The position numbers and the translations under genes were made by a program. Below, one piece after another: positions 39,797 to 49,573 of a stretch of 64,000 bases of DNA; position 1 is the first letter of the stretch, and each line of letters begins with the position of its first letter. Below the pieces are notes generated by a model that saw only the letters and a program-made list of their open reading frames with translations, ran no database searches and had not been told where the DNA came from. Source of the DNA: Bacteroidota bacterium (GTDB lineage: Bacteria; Bacteroidota; Bacteroidia; Chitinophagales; Saprospiraceae); contig JASBVF010000016.1 of the NCBI GenBank assembly GCA_030147525.1, forward strand, positions 62,001 through 126,000, given 5' to 3'.

Positions 39797-40225
39797 TCAC
39801 TGCAACGACTCGAGATCAATCTCCAGCATTTTGCTGTTAATTTCTTCCTGCGAGGCGCCTGAAGCTTTCAATTCTTTGTTTGCCAATGCCTTTTGCTCCC
39901 TCAGTGTCTTTTGCTGCTGGCGAAGAAGGGGGATTTGCGATTTTGTCAAAATTCTTTCAAGTGATTTATCATTGGCAAATTGTAATGCTCTGACTTTTTG
40001 GGCATAGAGCTCCTGGTCAGAGGCTTTCAATGGTTCGATTTCGGCCAGATTTCGATACTTGCGCTCCTGGGTTTTCAGCACTTCAGCTTGTTGGTCTGAG
40101 GTGAGGTTGTATAACTGAACGAGCTTTTCGGTTGTTTTTTGGGCTGGGGTTTCTCCGGCCTTGGCCTGAGCAGCCAATCCTCCGGCAAAAAACAGGAAAG
40201 CGAGGCTAAGAATCACATTTTTCAT
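39797..40225 (-). CDS. Secreted helical protein, Spy/CpxP-like
   Basis: The 142-residue protein has a clear signal peptide (MKNVILSLAFLFFAGGLAAQ) and a charged, fully helical mature part of about 120 residues. It contains the pattern LYNLTSDQQAEVLKTQERKYR and repeated heptads (LLRQQQKTLREQKALANKEL), similar to periplasmic chaperones of the Spy/CpxP type that many Bacteroidota encode. No LTxxQ motif pair is exact, although LTSDQ resembles it. It probably acts in the periplasm, perhaps in stress response; this remains an inference. Confidence 0.7.
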   Translation of the reverse strand: MKNVILSLAFLFFAGGLAAQAKAGETPAQKTTEKLVQLYNLTSDQQAEVLKTQERKYRNLAEIEPLKASDQELYAQKVRALQFANDKSLERILTKSQIPLLRQQQKTLREQKALANKELKASGASQEEINSKMLEIDLESLQ

Positions 40226-40345
40226 AATTGTCTGTGTTTGATGAAATACTTTTGCCGCTAAATTACAACTTGTAAAATAACACTACGTCAGGCTGCTTGA
40301 TTTTATCTGATAAAAAGTAAAGCGTTTGGCAAAAACAGTTAAGAT

Positions 40346-40933
40346 TTGGTCATTGTCCAGGAAATTTTAATTAGTGAGGATGTTTTGAAAGAGCATTTTC
40401 GCTGCAACCTTGATGCCTGTAAAGGCGCATGCTGCTGGGAAGGTGACTTCGGCGCTCCGCTGGAGCCGGCTGAAATGGAAACGCTCGAAAAAATCTACCC
40501 TGACATCAAACCTTTTCTTCGCCCGGAGGGTATTCGGGTGCTTGAAGAGCAAGGGCTGTTTGTTTATTTCAAAGGCTTGAAGGACTTTGGAACGCCCTTG
40601 CTGGATGACGGTGCATGTGCATTCCTGACGTTTGAAAAAAACGGTGTTGCAAAGTGTGGTATTGAAAAAGCTTTCGAAGAGGGTGCTACGGACTTCAGGA
40701 AACCCATCTCCTGCCATCTTTACCCCATCCGTGTTTCAAAAAATGAAAAGGCAGGTTTTGAGGCCTTGAATTACGACCGCTGGGATATTTGCTCCGCTGC
40801 TTGTACGGCTGGAAAAAAAGAGCAGATCCCTGTTTTTCGCTTTGCGAAAGCTGCCCTGATACGCAAGTATGGTGAGGAATTTTACGAAGAGTTGGAAGCG
40901 GTGGCCAACTATCTGGAAGCAGAAAAATCCTGA
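40346..40933 (+). CDS. DUF3109 family cysteine-rich protein
   Basis: The 195-residue protein has the cysteine pattern of DUF3109, related to the YkgJ-type zinc/iron-chelating cluster: CNLDACKGACCWEGDFGAPL near residues 20-38, then DGACAFLTF, CGIEKAF, ISCHLYPIRV and WDICSAAC near the end. The cysteines probably bind a metal ion or an iron-sulfur cluster; the biological role is unknown. The start is TTG 40346. Its stop codon lies inside the 5' arm of a bidirectional terminator shared with the convergent gene. Confidence 0.88.
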   Translation: MVIVQEILISEDVLKEHFRCNLDACKGACCWEGDFGAPLEPAEMETLEKIYPDIKPFLRPEGIRVLEEQGLFVYFKGLKDFGTPLLDDGACAFLTFEKNGVAKCGIEKAFEEGATDFRKPISCHLYPIRVSKNEKAGFEALNYDRWDICSAACTAGKKEQIPVFRFAKAALIRKYGEEFYEELEAVANYLEAEKS

Positions 40934-40960
40934 ACAGCCAGGGCCATTCAGGATTTTTCT
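40921..40960. terminator. Bidirectional terminator overlapping the DUF3109 stop
   Basis: Bases 40921-40934 and 40947-40960 are perfect inverted copies over 14 bp (AGAAAAATCCTGAA), with T runs on both strands. It ends two convergent genes. Confidence 0.85.
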
Positions 40961-40981
40961 GCTTAGAAAATATTGTCTTTG

Positions 40982-41638
40982 TTAAAAAACGTAGGCCAAC
41001 GATGCGCCGATGAAAAGGTACCAGTCGTTTTTATCAGGGTTTCCATTTTTTTTCACCCCGTCAATGTAGTCGTTGAAGGTAGCACGCCAGCCCCACTCGA
41101 AGCCAAGAGATACTGCTTCGTAAGCATCGAGGCGGATACCAACCAGGAAAGGGACGGCAAGAGAGGTGGATTTCGCACCTGCTTCTGGAAATTTATTCGC
41201 ATCAGCGGGATCAGTCACCGATACTTCTGAATCAACTTTCACGAACCCTATCCCTGTAGCAACGTAAGGCGATACGCTTGCTTTGAAGACGCCGCCATAA
41301 GCATAGCGGTCTCTTCCGAGCGGGTGAAATTCTCCCATGGCGCTGACTTCTAAAAGATTAGAATTGAAGCTCCATCCGCGGTCTTTACGCATGCCGGTTG
41401 AGTTGGCATCGCTTCCCGATACCAAGCCATAGTAGGCGCTTCCTTTTACTTTAAACCTGGCTGATACATGATATCTGGCAAAAGCTCCGAACGAAAGGCT
41501 TGTTTCCCCGATTTCTACGGGATCTTCCGCCAGGTCGCCCTGATAGTTAGCGAAACCTGTAAATAATCCAACTTCCAGGTTTTGAGCATCCACGAGAGCA
41601 GCGTACGCAATAAATGCAAATACCAATAATTTTTTCAT
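40982..41638 (-). CDS. Outer membrane beta-barrel protein (DUF6089-like)
   Basis: From ATG 41638 it has 218 residues with a signal peptide (MKKLLVFAFIAYAALVDAQ). The mature protein consists of alternating beta strands with aromatic girdles (LEVGLFTGFANYQGDL, FGAFARYHVSARFKVKGSAYYG, YGGVFKASVSPYVATGIGF, AVSLGFEWGWRATFNDYIDG) and ends in a phenylalanine after ASLAYVF, the classical barrel end. The opening strand with NYQGDL is typical of DUF6089 proteins in Bacteroidota. It probably forms an 8-10-strand barrel in the outer membrane, with structural or porin function. Confidence 0.8.
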   Translation of the reverse strand: MKKLLVFAFIAYAALVDAQNLEVGLFTGFANYQGDLAEDPVEIGETSLSFGAFARYHVSARFKVKGSAYYGLVSGSDANSTGMRKDRGWSFNSNLLEVSAMGEFHPLGRDRYAYGGVFKASVSPYVATGIGFVKVDSEVSVTDPADANKFPEAGAKSTSLAVPFLVGIRLDAYEAVSLGFEWGWRATFNDYIDGVKKNGNPDKNDWYLFIGASLAYVF

Positions 41639-41802
41639 GTCAATTTTTTGTTTTGTTGTTCTCCTACTCATGAGAACCCTGAGTACGAAAGCGAAACAGG
41701 AGCTGTAGATGATCCATTTTATTTAATGGGGAGGTGACAAGAGATGGGCAAATATTCGGAGGGGCGAAGCTATCGAAAATTACCCATCTCAAAGATTAAT
41801 TT

Positions 41803-44800
41803 TTACACGTTAACAGCCAGTGCTTTTGTATGAATCATTTCGAGCACTTTCTTCGCTGCCTGCAAATTACCCACTCTCTCCTTCACCATAATCAGGCTAC
41901 GGGGTGATTTTTTCAAACTCAGGCCATATTGTAACCCTTTCGAACCGATGAACTGAAATACTCCCTGGAACACCGGACTGTCGTAATACGGCGATTGTGG
42001 GTTTTCCACAAAATAACAACGTAATTTGTTGTTTTTCAAAATGATGCGCTCGAACCCCAGCTCTCGTGCAGCCCACCTCAGCCGCAACCCGTCGAACAAC
42101 TCCAGAACCGGCTCGGGCACCCGTCCGAAACGATCCCGCAACTGTGCTTCGAACTGCTCCAATTCTGTCTCAGTTTCCAATTGGTCGAGTGCCGTGTAGA
42201 GGCTAAGTCGCTCTGAGATACTACTTACGTAATCGTCAGGAATATGCATTTCGACGTCCGTGTCGATGTTTACGTCACGGACGTAGTACCTTTTCTTATC
42301 AAGCTCTTCTTTGAAAACGTCCTTGAAATCCGTCTCCTTCAGCTCCTGCACTGCCTCTTCCAGGATGCGCTGGAACGTCTCGTAACCAATGTCAGCAATG
42401 AAGCCGCTCTGCTCGGCGCCAAGTAAATTTCCTGCTCCCCGGATGTCGAGATCCCGCATTGCAATTTCAAAACCACTCCCGAGATCGCTGTGCTCTTCGA
42501 TCGTTTTAAGCCGTTTGCGGGCATCGTGTGTAAGCACCGATATCGGCGGAGTAAAAAGGTAGCAATACGCTTTTTTGTTCGATCGTCCGATGCGGCCCCG
42601 CAACTGATGCAGGTCGCTGAGGCCGAATTGATGGGCGTCATTGATGATCATCGTGTTGGCGTTCGGAATGTCGAGGCCGGTCTCGATGATGTTGGTGCAA
42701 ACGAGCACGTCAAACTTTTTATCGATGAAATCCACCAACGTACTTTCCAGCTTGTCCGAATCCATTTGCCCATGTGCCACGGCTACGTCCACGTCCGGGC
42801 AAAGACGTTTGATCAGGGCAGCCACATCGGCCAGTGTTTTCACCCGGTTGTGTACAAAAAATACCTGCCCTCCCCGATATACTTCCTTGTAAATGGCATC
42901 TTTGATAATCTCCTCACTCATCACCCGAATTTCGGTGTGAATGGGTTGCCGGTTGGGCGGCGGCGTACGGATGATGGAGAGGTCACGAGCGGCCATCAAC
43001 GAAAATTGCAGGGTCCGGGGAATTGGTGTCGCCGTGAGCGTGAGCGTATCTACGTTGACTTTGAAGTTGCGCAACTTTTCTTTGGCGGAAACGCCGAATT
43101 TTTGCTCCTCGTCAATGACGAGCAGGCCCAAATCCTTGAATTTCAAGTCTTTACTCAACAGTGCATGTGTGCCGATGAGGATGTCCACTTTCCCCTCTTT
43201 CGTATTTTGAAAAATTTCCCGCTTTTGGGCTGCCGTTTTAAAACGGTTGACATACTCGATGTTTAAGTCAAAATCAGCCAGTCGCTCGCTGAACGTTTTG
43301 TAATGTTGCAAAGCCAGGATCGTCGTGGGTACGAGGATGGCCACCTGCTTGCCGTCTGTCACTGCTTTGAAGGTCCCCCGAATGGCAACTTCCGTTTTAC
43401 CAAAGCCTACATCACCGCAAATGAGCCGGTCCATCGGGTAGGGTTTCATCATGTCCTCCTTCACGGCAATGGTCGCTTTTTCCTGGTCGGGCGTGTCTTC
43501 GTAGATGAACGAAGATTCCAGCTCTGCCTGGAGGTAGTTGTCGGGCGGGAAGGCATGGCCGGGCGCAGCTTTCCGCAGGGCGTAAAGTTTGATCAGTTCC
43601 TTTGCAATGTCCTTGACCTTCTTTTTCGTGCGGTTTTTCAGCGTTTGCCAGGCGTCGGAGCCGAGCTTGCTGAGGGCGGGCGGGGTGCCGTCCTTGCCGG
43701 TGTATTTTGAAATTTTGTGCAGCGAGTTGATGCTCACGTAGAGCACGTCGTTGTTTTTGTAAAAAATGCGCACCGACTCCTGCGTATGGTCATTGACCGT
43801 GATTTTTTCCAGTCCGGAATATTTCCCCACCCCGTGGTCGATGTGTACCACGAAGTCGCCCGGCTGTAATTCCCGCAACAGCTTGAGGTTCAGTGCCTTG
43901 TCGGCCGTGAAGCCCTGCCGCAGCCGGTAGTGGTGATGCCGCTGGAAAATCTGGTGGTCGGTGTAGCAGGCAATTTTCAGATCCATATCCACGAATCCCT
44001 CGTGAATGGCTTTCATCGCCGGCTCGAATTTCACATGCGCCTCCAGGTCTTCGAAAATGGCGTAAAACCGCTCGATCTGCTTGGGGTTGTCCGTGAAAAT
44101 AAAATTCTCGATGCCCTCCGCCGTGTTAGCGTTCAGGTTTTCGATGAGCAGGGAGAAGTTTTTATTGAAACTGGGTTGAGATTTTCCATTGAAAAGGATT
44201 GGGGGGTTGGGGGATTGAAGGATTGAAGTGCCGCCAAGGTCAATGATGGAAAACTTCAGCACATCCTCCGCGACTTCGTGCGGGCGGATGAAGGCCCGGT
44301 CCCGGAAGATTTCGCCCAACTCGCTCTCGTCCATCAGCGGCAGGCTTTTGGCGAACTCTTCGGCTTTTTCGAAGCAGTTTTGCAACTTTTCCGTGAGCAT
44401 TTGCATGTCTTTCAACCAGACCACCGTTTCCGGTCGCAATACGCCCAGCAGCGAGACCTTCTGTTCCCGTTTGAATTTGGTATTGATATTTGGCACGATG
44501 GACACCTTGCCAATATTCTGCACCGACAGCTGCGTCAGCGGATCGAATGTGCGGATACTTTCCACGTCCTCATCGAAGAGTTCGATACGGTAGGGGTAGT
44601 CGTTTCCGTAGGAAAAAATATCAACGATACCACCCCGGATGCTGAACTGCCCCGGCTCGTACACAAAATCTTCCCGCCGAAAGCCGTATTCGACGAGCAT
44701 TTCGATGATAAAATCGATGTTCAGCGTTGACCCGACCTTGATTTCGATACGCGTTTCTTCCAGCACCGACGGTGCCACCACTTTTTCAAACAGCGCCTCA

Positions 44801-45186
44801 GGGTACGTCACGATGATTTCCGGTGAGCCGCCGGGCGAGGTAATTTTATTAATGGTTTCCGTCCGTTCCAGCACGTTTGTGCTGTTAAGTTCTTCGAAAT
44901 ACATCGGTCGTTTGAACGAATCGGGGAAGAATCGGACGGGCTTGTTTTCAAGGATATTGGCAAGATTGTTTTGCAGGTAGGCGGCCTCTTCCTTGTCATT
45001 GGCGATCCAAAGATTTGGTCGTGGATCGGCGAGGTAGGCTCCCGCCAGGACAAAGGCTTCCTGCGCACCAGCCGTTCCATTGATCTGTACAACGGTGGGC
45101 GATGTTGGCGTTCGGAGCGCCTCGACAAGTTTTTGCGTCCGGCGGTCGTCACGGTAGAGGGCGAGGATACGGTCGATATTTTTCAC
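41803..45186 (-). CDS. mfd: Transcription-repair coupling factor
   Basis: Mfd removes stalled RNA polymerase and recruits UvrA. Domains in order: UvrB-like N-terminal part (about 1-340), an RNA polymerase-interacting Tudor-like domain around FVVHIDHGVGKYSGLEKI (about 470), the RecG-like translocase (DRLICGDVGFGKTEVAIRGTFKA, DEEQKFGV, TATPIPRTL, LRGRIGRS) and the C-terminal TRCF domain. GTG 45186 is preferred as start; a GTG at 45243 is in frame but lies before the -7 element at 45193-45200, so that RNA would not contain it. If so, the mRNA is nearly leaderless. An 8-bp word repeat adds a short loop near residue 325. Confidence 0.93.
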   Translation of the reverse strand: MKNIDRILALYRDDRRTQKLVEALRTPTSPTVVQINGTAGAQEAFVLAGAYLADPRPNLWIANDKEEAAYLQNNLANILENKPVRFFPDSFKRPMYFEELNSTNVLERTETINKITSPGGSPEIIVTYPEALFEKVVAPSVLEETRIEIKVGSTLNIDFIIEMLVEYGFRREDFVYEPGQFSIRGGIVDIFSYGNDYPYRIELFDEDVESIRTFDPLTQLSVQNIGKVSIVPNINTKFKREQKVSLLGVLRPETVVWLKDMQMLTEKLQNCFEKAEEFAKSLPLMDESELGEIFRDRAFIRPHEVAEDVLKFSIIDLGGTSILQSPNPPILFNGKSQPSFNKNFSLLIENLNANTAEGIENFIFTDNPKQIERFYAIFEDLEAHVKFEPAMKAIHEGFVDMDLKIACYTDHQIFQRHHHYRLRQGFTADKALNLKLLRELQPGDFVVHIDHGVGKYSGLEKITVNDHTQESVRIFYKNNDVLYVSINSLHKISKYTGKDGTPPALSKLGSDAWQTLKNRTKKKVKDIAKELIKLYALRKAAPGHAFPPDNYLQAELESSFIYEDTPDQEKATIAVKEDMMKPYPMDRLICGDVGFGKTEVAIRGTFKAVTDGKQVAILVPTTILALQHYKTFSERLADFDLNIEYVNRFKTAAQKREIFQNTKEGKVDILIGTHALLSKDLKFKDLGLLVIDEEQKFGVSAKEKLRNFKVNVDTLTLTATPIPRTLQFSLMAARDLSIIRTPPPNRQPIHTEIRVMSEEIIKDAIYKEVYRGGQVFFVHNRVKTLADVAALIKRLCPDVDVAVAHGQMDSDKLESTLVDFIDKKFDVLVCTNIIETGLDIPNANTMIINDAHQFGLSDLHQLRGRIGRSNKKAYCYLFTPPISVLTHDARKRLKTIEEHSDLGSGFEIAMRDLDIRGAGNLLGAEQSGFIADIGYETFQRILEEAVQELKETDFKDVFKEELDKKRYYVRDVNIDTDVEMHIPDDYVSSISERLSLYTALDQLETETELEQFEAQLRDRFGRVPEPVLELFDGLRLRWAARELGFERIILKNNKLRCYFVENPQSPYYDSPVFQGVFQFIGSKGLQYGLSLKKSPRSLIMVKERVGNLQAAKKVLEMIHTKALAVNV
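44196..44228. repeat. Octamer repeat inside mfd
   Basis: On the plus strand GGATTGGG, GGGTTGGG, GGATTGAA, GGATTGAA and G follow in tandem within the mfd coding sequence. They encode the short segment ILQSPNPPIL, in frame, in the UvrB-like region, which looks like an insertion. Confidence 0.6.
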
Positions 45187-45192
45187 GGGTGG

Positions 45193-45200
45193 CAAAGGTA
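45193..45200 (-). promoter_or_regulatory. -7 promoter element of mfd
   Basis: The minus strand reads TACCTTTG, an exact TAnnTTTG, ending 6 bp before the GTG at 45186. A T-rich stretch upstream may serve as -33. Transcription would begin at or next to the start codon. Confidence 0.5.
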
Positions 45201-45264
45201 TTAAAAAATGGGCCTCAAAAATCCGGCTCCGGGGTACTAACACGCTGCTTTCGATTTGGTTATT

Positions 45265-46455
45265 TTAACTGCAAATTTTCTCCACCGCCCCATTCACCAC
45301 CCCGCAAGCCTGCCTGATCTCCTCCTCCGAAATCGTCAGCGGCGGCGCAATGCGCAGGCTTCGGTCGTTGAACAAAAACCAGTCGGTCACCACGCCGCTT
45401 TCCAGGCATTCGAGGATCACTTTTCGTAAAATTTCAAACTCGCCAACCTCCACCGCCATCAGCAGCCCGGCACTGCGAACTTCCCGAATGGCCGGGTGAT
45501 TGAGTAGCTGCCGGAAGAGCGCTTCTTTTTCCTTCACCTTTTTTATCAAATCACTTTCAGTTAAAAATTTCAGCGTAGCAAGCGCTGCAGCACAGCAAAC
45601 CGGGTGCCCGCCGAACGTGGTGATGTGCCCCAGCGGCGGGTTCACGCTCAGTGAATCCATCACTTCCTTCGAAGCAACGAATGCACCGATGGGCATGCCG
45701 CCGCCCATTCCTTTCGCCAGCAGTAAAATATCAGGTACGATGCCGTACTGCTCGAAAGCCCAAAGCGAACCAGTGCGGCCGTAGCCCGCCTGAATTTCAT
45801 CCAATACCAGCAGGGCACCCACGTCCGTGCAGCGCTGGCGCAGTTTTTTTAAAAAATCATGTTGGGGCAAACGGACACCTGCTTCGGCCTGCACCGTTTC
45901 GAGGATGACGCAGGCGGTGTGGCAGGTGATTTTTTCAAGATCATTTTCACTATTAAAATCGATGTGCCGGATGCCGGGCAGCAGTGGGTGGAATGCCTGG
46001 GTGAAAAATTTCGGGGACATGAGGCTGGCGGCGCCCTGCGTGCTGCCGTGGTAAGCCTCCCGGCAGGCGATGATTTCCGCCCGGCCGGTGAAGCGCTTGG
46101 CCAGTTTCATCGCCCCTTCGGTGGCCTCGCTGCCGGAGTTGACGAAATAAACGCTGTCGAGCGGGGCGGGCAGGTGGCGGGCCAGCAGTTCAGCCAGTTG
46201 TACCTGCGGCGAGAGAACGTACTCGCCGTACACGAGCGTGTGGAGGTAGTGGTCGGCCTGTGTTTTCACAGCCTCCACCACGGCCGGATGCCGGTGGCCG
46301 AGCACGCTGACGCTGATGCCGGCGATGAGGTCGAGGTATTTTTTACCGGAGCGGTCGAAGAGAAAAGAACCTTCTGCCCGTTCGATTTCGAGCATCATGG
46401 GGATGTCGCTGGTTTGGGCGATGTGTTGGAGGAAGCGTTGGCGTAAGGTGGACAT
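45265..46455 (-). CDS. Class III PLP aminotransferase (ornithine/acetylornithine type)
   Basis: The 396-residue protein is a fold type I, class III aminotransferase. Seen features are NSGSEATEGAMKLAKRFTGR (PLP phosphate contacts), AYHGSTQGAASLM, ILETVQAEAGV, LLVLDEIQAGYGRTG and the PLP lysine in LLLAKGMGGGMPIGAF, then TTFGGHPVCCAAAL. Substrate may be ornithine, acetylornithine or another omega-amino acid; the neighbours (mfd and a sensor kinase) give no pathway clue. It is a single-gene unit divergent from the sensor kinase gene. Confidence 0.88.
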   Translation of the reverse strand: MSTLRQRFLQHIAQTSDIPMMLEIERAEGSFLFDRSGKKYLDLIAGISVSVLGHRHPAVVEAVKTQADHYLHTLVYGEYVLSPQVQLAELLARHLPAPLDSVYFVNSGSEATEGAMKLAKRFTGRAEIIACREAYHGSTQGAASLMSPKFFTQAFHPLLPGIRHIDFNSENDLEKITCHTACVILETVQAEAGVRLPQHDFLKKLRQRCTDVGALLVLDEIQAGYGRTGSLWAFEQYGIVPDILLLAKGMGGGMPIGAFVASKEVMDSLSVNPPLGHITTFGGHPVCCAAALATLKFLTESDLIKKVKEKEALFRQLLNHPAIREVRSAGLLMAVEVGEFEILRKVILECLESGVVTDWFLFNDRSLRIAPPLTISEEEIRQACGVVNGAVEKICS

Positions 46456-46599
46456 TTTTATCTTTTTTGAGGGGCAAAATTGCAGGTAATTATTGTCATT
46501 GAAAATTATTGGGGAAGGACTTAAATTTCATCGAAAAAATACCAAAGCAGAAAATTAGCCATCAGGAGCCGGGACCTGTTAAAGAAAAATTGACACCCA

Positions 46600-49422
46600 A
46601 TGAAAAAACCGCCCTGTATTTGTGCGCTGCTGCTTTGCGCCCTTCCATTTGCCGGACTTTTTAGTCAATCCAATCAATTTGACATTCGTCAACTGAGGAA
46701 TTCGTATGACCTGAACGAAAATCTTTTCATCCTGCCCGTCAATGAGGATACGCTGGAACTGGCTGAGCTGCAAGCCCCGGAGTGGGACAGCCGCTTCGGT
46801 CCCTTCAACGTGTTTCTAGCTGAAAATTATCCCGGAGCAAAACACCCCGTCTGGCTCAATGCAGAAAAAACGTACTGGTGCCGGGTTGTTTTAAACAATC
46901 ACCTTACGGAAAATACACCCCTGAAAGATTGGATTTTATTTACCGGCAAAAGCAATGTCACGGAGGTCTGGATGATCCACCCAAATGGTATGGTTGAAGG
47001 CCCCAAACAAACGGGGCTGATGGTACCTGCAAACCGCAAAGGTTTCACTTTTGGAAATCAGGAACAGGAGCGGGTGCGGTTGAGTTTGCCGGCAGCAGCT
47101 TCCGTGACACTATTTATAAAGGTGAAAACTCCGAACCTTCGAAGACCGTGGATCGATGTGCGTCTGACGGCGGAAGATTATTTCCACAACTGGGATTTTG
47201 TTATCAAGACGAGAAAGAACTGGTTGTTCATCGGGTTTCTTCTGACCTTCAGCCTGATCAATCTGATCCTGTTTTTGGGTACGCAGGACCGGGCGTTTCT
47301 CTACCACTTCCTGTTTCAGGTGGGTATTTTCATTTACCTGCTGGAGTTTTTTTACATGCTGTACGACATCGTCTGGCTGAGAGACCATCCAATCTTCGTA
47401 CAAACGGTCATCTACCTTTCGCTCTGCGGGATGGATATGGCTTACCTTCAGTTCATCCGCACGTACATGAACCTGCGTAAGTATTTTCCAAAGTGGGATG
47501 CAGTTTTTAAAACACTTTTGGCCACGAGGTTTTTGCTCACGGCTGGCGTCGTAGTACTGTTTTACACGACGAACAACATGCCGCTTTCGGATAACATTAC
47601 GGCGATTTACATGATTGCACAATACGCCGGTGCCGGGATTTTGCTGCTGATATTCAGCCGGAGGGATTTCAAAAGCCTGTTCCTCATTGCCGGCACGTTC
47701 ATGTTCATTTTAGGGGTAGTGCTGAACGCCTTTTCGGTTATCATTGGAACAGGGGTAAGGTTTGCCTATACGCAAGTGGGGGTGATCGGAGAGGTGTTGC
47801 TGTTTACGCTGGGACTTGGCTATCGCATGAAAGTTTTAATAAAAGAACAACGGGACACCCAGCGGCTGAGAGATCTGGACGATTTTAAAACTAAATTTTA
47901 CACGAACATCACCCATGAGTTCAGGACGCCGCTGACCGTCATCCAGGGCATGACGGCACAGTTGCGAAGCGAACTCAATCTGCCTGCACTACAGGCAAAA
48001 CTGGACCTCCTGTCTTCCAACGGAGACTACCTGCTACGGCTCGTTAACCGAATGCTCGCTTTGGCAAAACTGCAATCTGGCAAAACCGAACTGAATCTTC
48101 GCCGGGGCGACGTCATTGAGTTTTTACGGTATCTCACTTTTTCTTTCCAGGCATTTGCCCTGGGGAAAGACATCCACATCCGTTTTTTGACCGAAATGGA
48201 AAAATTCGATATGGATTTCGACGCCGGAAAGTTGCAGGACGTGATGACTAACCTGGTCTCGAACGCCATAAAGTTTACCCAACGGGGCGGGAAGGTCACC
48301 GTTTTGGTAAAACAGGAGCAGCAAAGCAACAGTGGCGAGCAACTCAAAATCGAGGTGAAGGACACCGGCGTTGGGATGAGCCAGGATGAAATGACACATA
48401 TTTTCGAACGTTTCTACCGGGGTAGCGCTGCCAGGAAAACGGGCCAGGGGACAGGCCTTGGCCTTGCGATTACCCGGGAGTTGGTTAAGTTGATGCAGGG
48501 AAAGATAGAAGTGGAAAGTAAAGATGGTGCCGGTTCATCTTTCTCTGTTTTGCTGCCGGTGACCCGCCGGGCCGCAGTGGCTGAGTTTGAAACGCTACCT
48601 CTGACTTCCTCCATAGATAAGCAGGGCGTGCCTGAAGGGCTGCTGGAAGATGCTGTGAACTTTAACGATGAGAAACCACTCGCTCTGGTTGTGGAAGACA
48701 ACTACGACGTCATGCAGTTTGAGAAACATCTGCTCGAAAAAGACTACTACGTGGCTTCGGCAAGCAACGGAGACGAGGGGATTAAAAAAGCTGTTGAACT
48801 CGTTCCGGATGTTGTCATCAGCGACGTTGTCATGCCCGTGAAAGACGGTCTGGAGCTTTGCCGCACCCTGAAATCTGATGAAAGGACAAGCCATATTCCC
48901 ATTATTTTACTGACGGCCAAAGCCAGTACGGAAGACCGTCTCGCAGGCTTGGAGTGCGGCGCCGACGCTTACCTCGTGAAGCCTTTCAATCGGGAAGAGT
49001 TGTTTTTGTATCTGCGTAATTTTTTAAACATGCGCCAACAGCTGCGGGAGCGTTTCAAAAAAATGAACGATGAAAAAAATGAATCGGTCGCTGGCTTTCC
49101 GGCAGAGCATGCGTTCATTTCAAAAGTGCGGGGAATTATCGAAGAAAATATTGAAGACGAAGACTTTGGTGTTCTGCAACTCTGCCACAAGCTTGGCATG
49201 AGCCGCTCTCAATTGCATCGTAAAATCACGGCTTTGACCGGTGATTCCACCTCGCGCCTGATCAATGATTTCCGACTCTCTTTGGCAAAAAAACTACTCA
49301 CTACAACTGAACTCAATGTCTCCGAAGTTGCTTACCGTACCGGCGTTGAGCCTAACTACTTTTCCAGAATATTCAAGGAGTATACCGGCCTTACGCCCAC
49401 GGAATTCCGGGAGCAGGTATGA
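46600..49422 (+). CDS. Hybrid two-component regulator: 7TM sensor, histidine kinase, receiver, AraC domain
   Basis: The 940-residue protein contains a whole signalling route. A signal peptide precedes an extracellular 7TMR-DISM type 2 ligand-binding domain (about 25-185), then seven membrane helices (about 205-420). The kinase core has the phosphate-accepting His in NITHEFRTPLTVIQG (about 438), the N box NLVSNAIKFTQRGG, DTGVGM and GTGLGLAI. The receiver has LVVEDNYDVMQ, the phosphorylated Asp in VISDVVMPVKDG (about 742) and LLTAKAS/KPF. The C-terminal AraC helix-turn-helix (about 840-940) ends SEVAYRTGVEPNYFSRIF and EYTGLTPTEFREQV. Such proteins bind extracellular sugars or other ligands and switch nearby genes; the SDR/epimerase cluster downstream is a possible target. 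Confidence 0.93.
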   Translation: MKKPPCICALLLCALPFAGLFSQSNQFDIRQLRNSYDLNENLFILPVNEDTLELAELQAPEWDSRFGPFNVFLAENYPGAKHPVWLNAEKTYWCRVVLNNHLTENTPLKDWILFTGKSNVTEVWMIHPNGMVEGPKQTGLMVPANRKGFTFGNQEQERVRLSLPAAASVTLFIKVKTPNLRRPWIDVRLTAEDYFHNWDFVIKTRKNWLFIGFLLTFSLINLILFLGTQDRAFLYHFLFQVGIFIYLLEFFYMLYDIVWLRDHPIFVQTVIYLSLCGMDMAYLQFIRTYMNLRKYFPKWDAVFKTLLATRFLLTAGVVVLFYTTNNMPLSDNITAIYMIAQYAGAGILLLIFSRRDFKSLFLIAGTFMFILGVVLNAFSVIIGTGVRFAYTQVGVIGEVLLFTLGLGYRMKVLIKEQRDTQRLRDLDDFKTKFYTNITHEFRTPLTVIQGMTAQLRSELNLPALQAKLDLLSSNGDYLLRLVNRMLALAKLQSGKTELNLRRGDVIEFLRYLTFSFQAFALGKDIHIRFLTEMEKFDMDFDAGKLQDVMTNLVSNAIKFTQRGGKVTVLVKQEQQSNSGEQLKIEVKDTGVGMSQDEMTHIFERFYRGSAARKTGQGTGLGLAITRELVKLMQGKIEVESKDGAGSSFSVLLPVTRRAAVAEFETLPLTSSIDKQGVPEGLLEDAVNFNDEKPLALVVEDNYDVMQFEKHLLEKDYYVASASNGDEGIKKAVELVPDVVISDVVMPVKDGLELCRTLKSDERTSHIPIILLTAKASTEDRLAGLECGADAYLVKPFNREELFLYLRNFLNMRQQLRERFKKMNDEKNESVAGFPAEHAFISKVRGIIEENIEDEDFGVLQLCHKLGMSRSQLHRKITALTGDSTSRLINDFRLSLAKKLLTTTELNVSEVAYRTGVEPNYFSRIFKEYTGLTPTEFREQV

Positions 49423-49453
49423 ATATTGTAAAATTCCTATCTTTTTGAAAATC

Positions 49454-49473
49454 AATGACTTGAGTCATTTTTT
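49454..49473 (+). terminator. Probable terminator after the hybrid regulator
   Basis: AATGAC (49454-49459) and GTCATT (49464-49469) form a 6-bp stem with a 4-base loop, followed by six T. Confidence 0.5.
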
Positions 49474-49573
49474 AATGTATTGTGCAACATGAATGCTGTG
49501 ATGAAAACTACGGCTGCCATATGCGTGCTATGATTTGGAACAAGAGTATAGTGTACGCGCCTTCCACTGACCT

